The notes under the pieces are model-generated. The model did no database searches and was not told where the DNA came from. It saw only the letters and a list, made by a program, of their open reading frames with translations. A DNA stretch of 64,000 nt, taken from Scilla litardierei (Eukaryota > Streptophyta > Magnoliopsida > Asparagales > Asparagaceae). The translations under genes were made by a program, and so were the position numbers. The stretch lies in the NCBI GenBank assembly GCA_030789695.1, contig CM061141.1, positions 197,662,294-197,726,293 on the forward strand, written 5' to 3'. Positions 59,738 to 64,000 of the stretch are shown here, piece by piece (the first letter of the stretch is position 1; each line of letters opens with the position of its first letter).

Positions 59738-60602
59738 ATGGCTGAGAAATCGTGTCAGTGGGACGAAGAAACTTTGCAAGGCCAGTCTTCAGAGGGAAGA
59801 AGAGATGGTGATGTAGCTGATAACCGTTCCCTTCATGACAGGGGGGATGTGCGGCCGCAGTTGCCTGAGACTCCCCTAAGGGATACGTGGCCATGGGGAG
59901 GTCTCGTTCCGGCAGGCTATGTCCCCCCGGCGTACGAGGGGGCATTGCTGTTGAATCCGCCCACTGACGTTCCATCGGAAGGTACTAGGGGGAACCGTCA
60001 CCGACCCTTCTTCCCCGTCTGGGACGGCGAGTCTGCATTGGTGGATAGGGGGGTGGCCAGTCGGCTGGTGGAGAACTCCATCCTTCCCATTGACCAAAGT
60101 GTCCTGGGTCAAATTGACATTGAAAGGCTCGCTAACTCAGTCGTTTATGGCAGTTACCAGGTTAAGTACTAATGTCGTCTCGTTGTGCTGTTGCCTTACT
60201 CTTACAGTCTTACTTATCCATGATTCCCTGCAGACATCATTGGTCGGGGCGGAACTGCGTCGCCGAGTGGTGCAATTGTTGATTGCCGAGCGGAAAAAGG
60301 CGGTTTCCTTCGAATCTCAACTTAAGGATTTGAAGGAGCAGCTGATGAAAGAGAGAGACCGCAGATCTCAGGCGGAGTGGGAGGTTGCGAAAGCTAAAGA
60401 TCGGGCGGCCTCTATGTCAGTGGTTCGGAAGAGCTCCGAAGAGCGATGGTACGTAGAGAAGAGCAGTCTCCTGGCTCGTATAGCCGAGTTGGAGAGAAAC
60501 TCGCTTCCTCCAAACTCGATTGCAGACGTGAGGCATGAGGCTGAGGCGAGGAAGCGTCAGCGATCTGGTCGGGAGTCCGGTGGAGGATCGGCCCAAACGT
60601 AG
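59738..60602 (+). CDS. Coiled-coil protein gene C, two exons, paralogue of gene B
   Basis: Exon 1 59738-60160, a 73-bp GT-AG intron (60161-60233), exon 2 60234-60602 (TAG): 263 residues, intron in phase 0. The start MAEKSCQWDEE is chosen by comparison with gene B (MAGGAYREV); the frame is open upstream to 59666. Shared with B are GESALVDRGVASRLVENSIL, IERLANSVVYGSYQ before the intron, and GAELRRRVVQLLIAERKKA right after it, then a coiled coil and a basic C-terminus (EARKRQRSGR). It is intact as read. A separate tiny frame starting ATGGCCACCC lies at 59541. The family function is unknown to me. Hairpins sit 250-400 bp upstream. Confidence 0.65.
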
Positions 60603-61329
60603 GACGGTTTGGCTACCAACGCCCCCTCCAGCGAGGCGTCTGTGTGAATCGTGGCCATCTTAGTACCCCAAATGGTTTTCATATTTTGAGAGGTGAACAT
60701 GTGATGGTTTACGTGTTAGTAATGAACCCCGAACATTCAATTGGCAATGAACACCGTCTGGTGCAGTCTTTTACCGCTTGTTAGTTTAAATATCTGTTTG
60801 CCAACCATTAGCGATCTTCGTACACCGATTGCTTAATTTCTTGTGGATATTAAAACTATTAGCATACATCCATCACAGAAATGGTCAAGGATGGTGTGAA
60901 ATATCGAAGTTTCCCGGGAATATACTTAGTGCACGTGAACTGCGTTGGAATTGAGCTTAGCATCACAGTGAACCAGATATACAATTTTTTCCTCATTGCT
61001 CACACCGGTCCCACCTTTTACCTGATGTGTATGGATGAATCTGATTTGTCAGTGTGTTTCATTGGAGTCATTTTCTCCAGCATTCACATAGCCTCTACAT
61101 GCATCGAGATTGTTACGTATAGAGTTTTCCTTTAAACGAACTTGGGATATTGGACTTATGCCATAGATTCAAGTAGACCATCGTCAAGGAGAGAAAGATT
61201 CAAGAATACGTAGAGGTGGAAATCACTTCATGCAACATAAATAACACATTTACTGCAGTATACGGTCTTCAACATCAATAACATACCAAAGCACACAATT
61301 ATGAGTCCAACTCTTAGCATTCTCCTTTA
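60603..61329. other. Unassigned spacer between gene C and the MULE-OTU gene
   Basis: Likely 3' sequence of gene C at first. An 84-codon plus-strand frame at 60881-61135 is hydrophobic and unrecognised; I do not call it. Confidence 0.4.
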
Positions 61330-61424
61330 TGTCCGTTGTGCGCGGTGAGCAAATTTTTAATGCTGTAACATAAATTGCTCAAAGCTCACAACGGGCAAAA
61401 TTATGCCAGTCGTGCGAATTTAGC
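61330..61424. repeat. Double hairpin downstream of the MULE-OTU gene
   Basis: GTCCGTTGTGCGCGGTGAGC, spacer, GCTCAAAGCTCACAACGGGC, spacer, GCCAGTCGTGCG. It lies about 180 bp beyond the stop codon of the gene at 61603. Confidence 0.85.
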
Positions 61425-61602
61425 TACTGTATCACATAACATAAAGACATGATGGCGTGATGGCGTGTTGAGTTCAAAGACATGATGGCGTGTTGAGTTC
61501 CCGTTGTGCAAAAATCCCATAGATTTTGTACAAAAATCCCAAAAAATTCAGTATATTCTTTCATTATAAACTCAGTCACTACATTTGCACAAAATTATAA
61601 AT

Positions 61603-64000
61603 TCAATGCTCTGATGATACGGTAATTACAGTGGGAGATTTGCCTACATCTTTACAGAATAATGTCTCGAATTGTCGCATCCTCTCTTCAAGGCCTTCCA
61701 CCCATCCTTCGGCTGCAGGCAGGCGGTTAGCCTTCCATTGTCTTATTACCGGTGGGACCGGGCTTCTATCTTTAAGTTGAATATTTACAAAGTGATTATT
61801 ATTTACAAAACCTATGGTGAAGGGACCACGTTTCGTACCTTGGTGTGGTCCTGATCTTAACGGAAAAAATGAAAGACATTGTTGCATTGACAGCAGATGT
61901 ATTACACAGTTATAACGACTTGAGATAATATGTCCAACTTCAGGGAAGGTCATCCAATATTGCATCGGGGGGTGGTCACCCATATAGTTAATTGACACTA
62001 CCTGTTCTTGTGCACTTTCCTCACCCATCACCTTTGAGTACACATCATAGTGGTCACGCAGCTCTTGAAGCAACTCTCTTCTGACCACCTTCCACTGGTC
62101 CTCTCCCATCCCTAGATGTGAAGATATAGCCCTGTAACCACAGTTCCCATCTGCCGTCACATCTGTGACGTTCGATATATATTTGGCGATTGCAGCAGGG
62201 AATTGATCAAGATAAGGTATGCCTCCTTGAACGGCTCTAGCGTCCTTTGCTTCATAATTTGCTGCTGCAAATGAAGCTGTAGCAGAAACCCCAGTCATAC
62301 TACCAGATGTCGCGGCTTTGCCAGTTGGTTTCTTTCTAGCAAGTTGAGGAGGAATGGGTGGGGCAGACGTATTTTTGATCCTTTGGGACCGTCTCGGCTG
62401 GACACGGCCGACGCTTTCTTGTTTCGATGAGACTTAAGGTGGAATTTGAGCAGAGCAACTAGCCGCATCGCCGAAGTCATGATCAAAATGAGCAGGATGA
62501 ATGGGGGTGGCTGTATCTTCATTTGTCAAATTATTATCCCTTTTTCTTCTTCCATTGAACACGACATTAACTTGCGGCTCTGTAATCAGATTTGTCGCCG
62601 GGGTAGCTAGCTCCTTCAACTTAATTAACAACTCCTGCTTCATCGGCCCATCAAGTTGAGCATAGAGCATGTGTATGCGCTCTAATTCAGCATGTATAAG
62701 CCCATCTTCTTCAAACATCAATTCCGGCTTAGCCTCCATGTCTAGCTGCTTCCAATGAGAATTTACGGCATCTAAGGGAATGGGGCGATTTTCCCTTGTG
62801 TATTTGCCAATCTCATTGGCACATGGTACACCATAAATCATTCTAACTAGACAATCACCTGTGCATTGGTCCGTTCCCATAGGGTCAGATTTATCAGCTT
62901 CCACAGACATTATCTTCAACGTCGCAGCGGCTGTAAATCCTATCAGCTCCTTGAACAAGAACCCATGCACATTATGTTGCAACATGATCTTAGATTTCTC
63001 GAATGATGCCTTGATCTCGATATGCTGCCCCTATAATGATTCATGTATGGTTGGCCAAGAAGCGGATAAACTGAAGGCCGATGAACCCAATGCCCTTTTA
63101 AGCTTAGAATGTTCAGTCTGGGCTCTTTTGGTCTGCCCTCTGTTGGTACTGACATTTCCAAAGTGGAGATTGCCATCTGTCCATACAGAAATAAACTTCT
63201 CCTTGTACTTGTCCAACCAAGATGTCTTCACATAGCTCACGACCCTTGTGTAATCTTTGTACTCGGTCTACAATGCCTTCAGTTTAGCAACATACTCCTC
63301 CTCCTTGCGTGCCCCCACCAATAAATTCCAGTTAGATATGAAACCTAACCATTTTTCTTGATCTTCAAAAGAGGGATGGCAATTTTTGGCAATATTTTTG
63401 GATATGTGCATTCTACATATTTGGTGCACCGCAAGGGGAAATTCATGGCCAATGGCATTCATAAGTGCTGGCTCCAGTGCTGACAAAATTACACGTGGCA
63501 TCCTGTATCCCTGCAGCAAAGAGCTCAACTTCCCCAAGGCCCACAAGTAGTTCTCCTCACGTACGGCCTCCGTGTAACAAAATGCCGCTGCGAACTGAAT
63601 ATCTGTGGACGTCACCCCATACATCTCCATCAATGGTGGCCTATTGCGGTTGGTCTTCAACGCGCAGTCCATAACCAGAATCTCTGGAAATTTTCGTAAT
63701 AACTCAACCGACTGCGGATGTGCCCAAAATATAGTCCTCACTGCAGTTGTCACTTCGTCCACTTCATGATACACAATGTAATTACGCTGTGTCAGTAGAT
63801 TAAGGAATAGCTGCATTTCTGCTCTCCAGGCCATTTCCCCTGCCTTCATCCTCTGTCTGGATTTATAAATAGTGTTGATTGTGGTAGATGTTGCATTATC
63901 CTTTTCCTTCAGGTATTTCAAGATTTACCTTGGCCTAAGCAGTCTATGTGACAAGTCTCTCACCGTGGCCATCTCCCCACCTCCGAACCTCCTCTCATCT
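61603..64000 (-). pseudogene. MULE-OTU transposase gene, 3' part, four nonsense codons
   Basis: One minus-strand frame runs from the window edge to the TGA near 61603 with no frameshift but four stops: TAA 63925-63927, TAG 63268-63270, TAG 63031-63033 and TAA 62434-62436. Domains in order: a MULE transposase core (VMDCALKTNRNRPPL, GVTSTDIQFAAAF, MPRVILSALEPALMNAIGHE, ICRMHISKN), a degenerate zinc region (CTGDCLVRMIYGVPCANEI), a basic linker, and an OTU cysteine-protease domain (ADGNCGYRAISSHLG with Cys; NNNHFVNIQL with His). The second catalytic Asp, normally in a TDRE-like motif, is Ala here (SALE), so the transposase would be inactive even without the stops. The N-terminus lies beyond the window. 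Confidence 0.9.

Noticed and set aside
60881..61135. 84-codon hydrophobic frame
   Set aside because: No family, no promoter and no neighbour logic; could be chance.
1..64000. tRNA, rRNA and endogenous pararetrovirus sequences
   Set aside because: I looked for tRNA-like cloverleaf ends, rRNA landmarks and caulimovirus-type movement protein or RT; only retrotransposon primer sites matching tRNA ends were seen.

Overview
The window looks like repeat-dense nuclear DNA of a flowering plant, most likely a eudicot. The evidence is plant Ty3-gypsy and Ty1-copia retrotransposons, two MULE transposase genes of plant types (FAR1-like and OTU-linked), short GT-AG introns, TATA promoters, and a fragment of the plant-specific DUF674 family. 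I recognise no housekeeping gene and no RNA gene. A run of exactly 500 N (3031-3530) joins two unrelated retroelements, so the sequence is an assembled scaffold.

Layout. 1-17.3 kb is nested LTR retrotransposon debris: a Tekay-like chromovirus end, an Athila-like gag with its 5' LTR, a solo chromovirus LTR with intact target duplication (6706-9814), two further LTR fragments, and copia gag and LTR fragments. 17.3-26.6 kb holds two 5' ends of one copia family facing away from each other, around about 4 kb of unassigned DNA. From 27.2 kb the character changes. A FAR1-type MULE transposase gene (28240-30766) with one nonsense codon is flanked by short palindromes with arms close to GCTCAACGCGCACAACGG. 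About 30 such palindromes are scattered from 27.4 to 61.4 kb. They accompany a recurrent module (hairpin, about 110-230 bp, TATA box, about 150 bp, ATG of a short decayed reading frame), a DUF674 5' gene fragment, a small family of two-exon coiled-coil genes (33474-34390, 35658-44419, 59738-60602), a 410-bp tandem array (47.2-49.3 kb) and a proline-rich gene (51847-52503).

A near-pristine copia insertion (36376-44104, TSD AAGAA, 606-bp LTRs) splits one coiled-coil gene. A 187-bp satellite of exactly 26 monomer lengths occupies 52966-57855. The window ends in a MULE-OTU transposase gene on the minus strand (61603 to beyond 64000), broken by four nonsense codons but no frameshift.

How it fits together (inference): 27-64 kb appears to be a neighbourhood built by MULE-type DNA transposons. 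At least two transposase genes, repeated hairpin-bearing promoter modules and captured or carried gene pieces share flanking sequence. The hairpins are the best candidate for an undescribed element, either as transposase-binding subterminal repeats or as promoter elements; the sequence alone cannot decide which.
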